A stretch of 37,251 nucleotides of DNA, taken from assembly GCA_028288775.1 (NCBI GenBank), contig JAQGHP010000183.1, positions 1-37,251 of the forward strand, given 5' to 3'. The first letter of the stretch is position 1; the number at the start of each line of letters is the position of its first letter. Under the pieces are notes generated by a model. It was not told where the DNA came from and ran no database searches. It was given only the letters and a program-made list of their open reading frames with translations. The position numbers and the translations under genes were made by a program. This document shows positions 36,869 to 37,251 of this stretch, one piece after another. The DNA comes from Phycisphaerales bacterium (GTDB taxonomy: Bacteria; Planctomycetota; Phycisphaerae; Tepidisphaerales; Tepidisphaeraceae).

Positions 36869-37249
36869 CTAGCCGCCGACCGACCTGGGCGTCTTCCTGA
36901 TTTCCTTTACTTGATTCCAAATGCTCCAGAGTGCGACCACCGCGAAAAACGCAACAAACACCCAGCCCACCCCATGCGGTCCGACCGTTCCCAGCATAAA
37001 CCACGCCGGAAAAACGAGCACACATTTCACTATGAACCAGGCTATCTGGCGGCGCGTAAGTTTTGCCGGCGCGGCCTCCGCTTCAGGCGCTTCTTCAATC
37101 TTCACACCGCACTCGGGACAGACTCCGCTCGTGTTGCCTGTCAGGTTGTAACCGCATTGGAAGCAGAATCCCGCCTCGTGACGCATCCGCGCGATCATTC
37201 GCCGACGGGTCCGAAAACCACGTACGACGCCGACGGAGCCCCCAAGCAA
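36869..37249 (-). CDS. Zinc-ribbon membrane protein (5' end may lie beyond the window)
   Basis: FCFQCGYNLTGNTSGVCPECGVKIEE followed by two TM segments. Confidence 0.65.
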   Translation of the reverse strand: MLGGSVGVVRGFRTRRRMIARMRHEAGFCFQCGYNLTGNTSGVCPECGVKIEEAPEAEAAPAKLTRRQIAWFIVKCVLVFPAWFMLGTVGPHGVGWVFVAFFAVVALWSIWNQVKEIRKTPRSVGG

Positions 37250-37251
37250 AA

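Overview
A 37.25 kb high-GC bacterial chromosomal window, most likely from a planctomycete (Phycisphaerae-like). The assignment rests on short membrane proteins ending in [16 protein letters not shown] zinc ribbons, secreted proteins with an LESRxLLS-type N-terminal motif, and characteristic intergenic palindromes. Recognisable genes include a glycogen debranching enzyme C-terminus (truncated by the window edge), gnd, an FGGY kinase, a CPBP protease, an ECF sigma factor, typA/bipA, an Rpn/PD-(D/E)XK-like protein, HdeD, peroxiredoxin plus DsbA-like protein, a peptidase C26, a GT4 glycosyltransferase, two tandem PF04185-type phosphoesterases, TauE/SafE, an HExxH peptidase, ino1, a TlyA-like methyltransferase and an aldo/keto reductase. 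No phage, CRISPR, rRNA or tRNA was recognised. The most interesting signals are: (1) a minus-strand operon of a barrel-less POTRA-like protein followed by four paralogous TM/zinc-ribbon genes, the last three junctions being exact ATGA start/stop overlaps; (2) five perfect copies of the 9-mer ATTGCCCAT/ATGGGCAAT in the divergent promoter region between that operon and gnd, three of them spaced at exactly 10 bp; (3) several large intergenic palindromic elements, including a perfect 35-bp inverted repeat, a 27-bp-TIR mosaic element and two members of one GTAGGGTGGG family; (4) a CACGTTT repeat carried in frame in the interdomain linker of a GT4 glycosyltransferase; (5) a possible leaderless promoter at typA; (6) a small non-ATG ORF followed by a GNRA-tetraloop hairpin. 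All homology calls come from reading the protein sequences; no database search was run.
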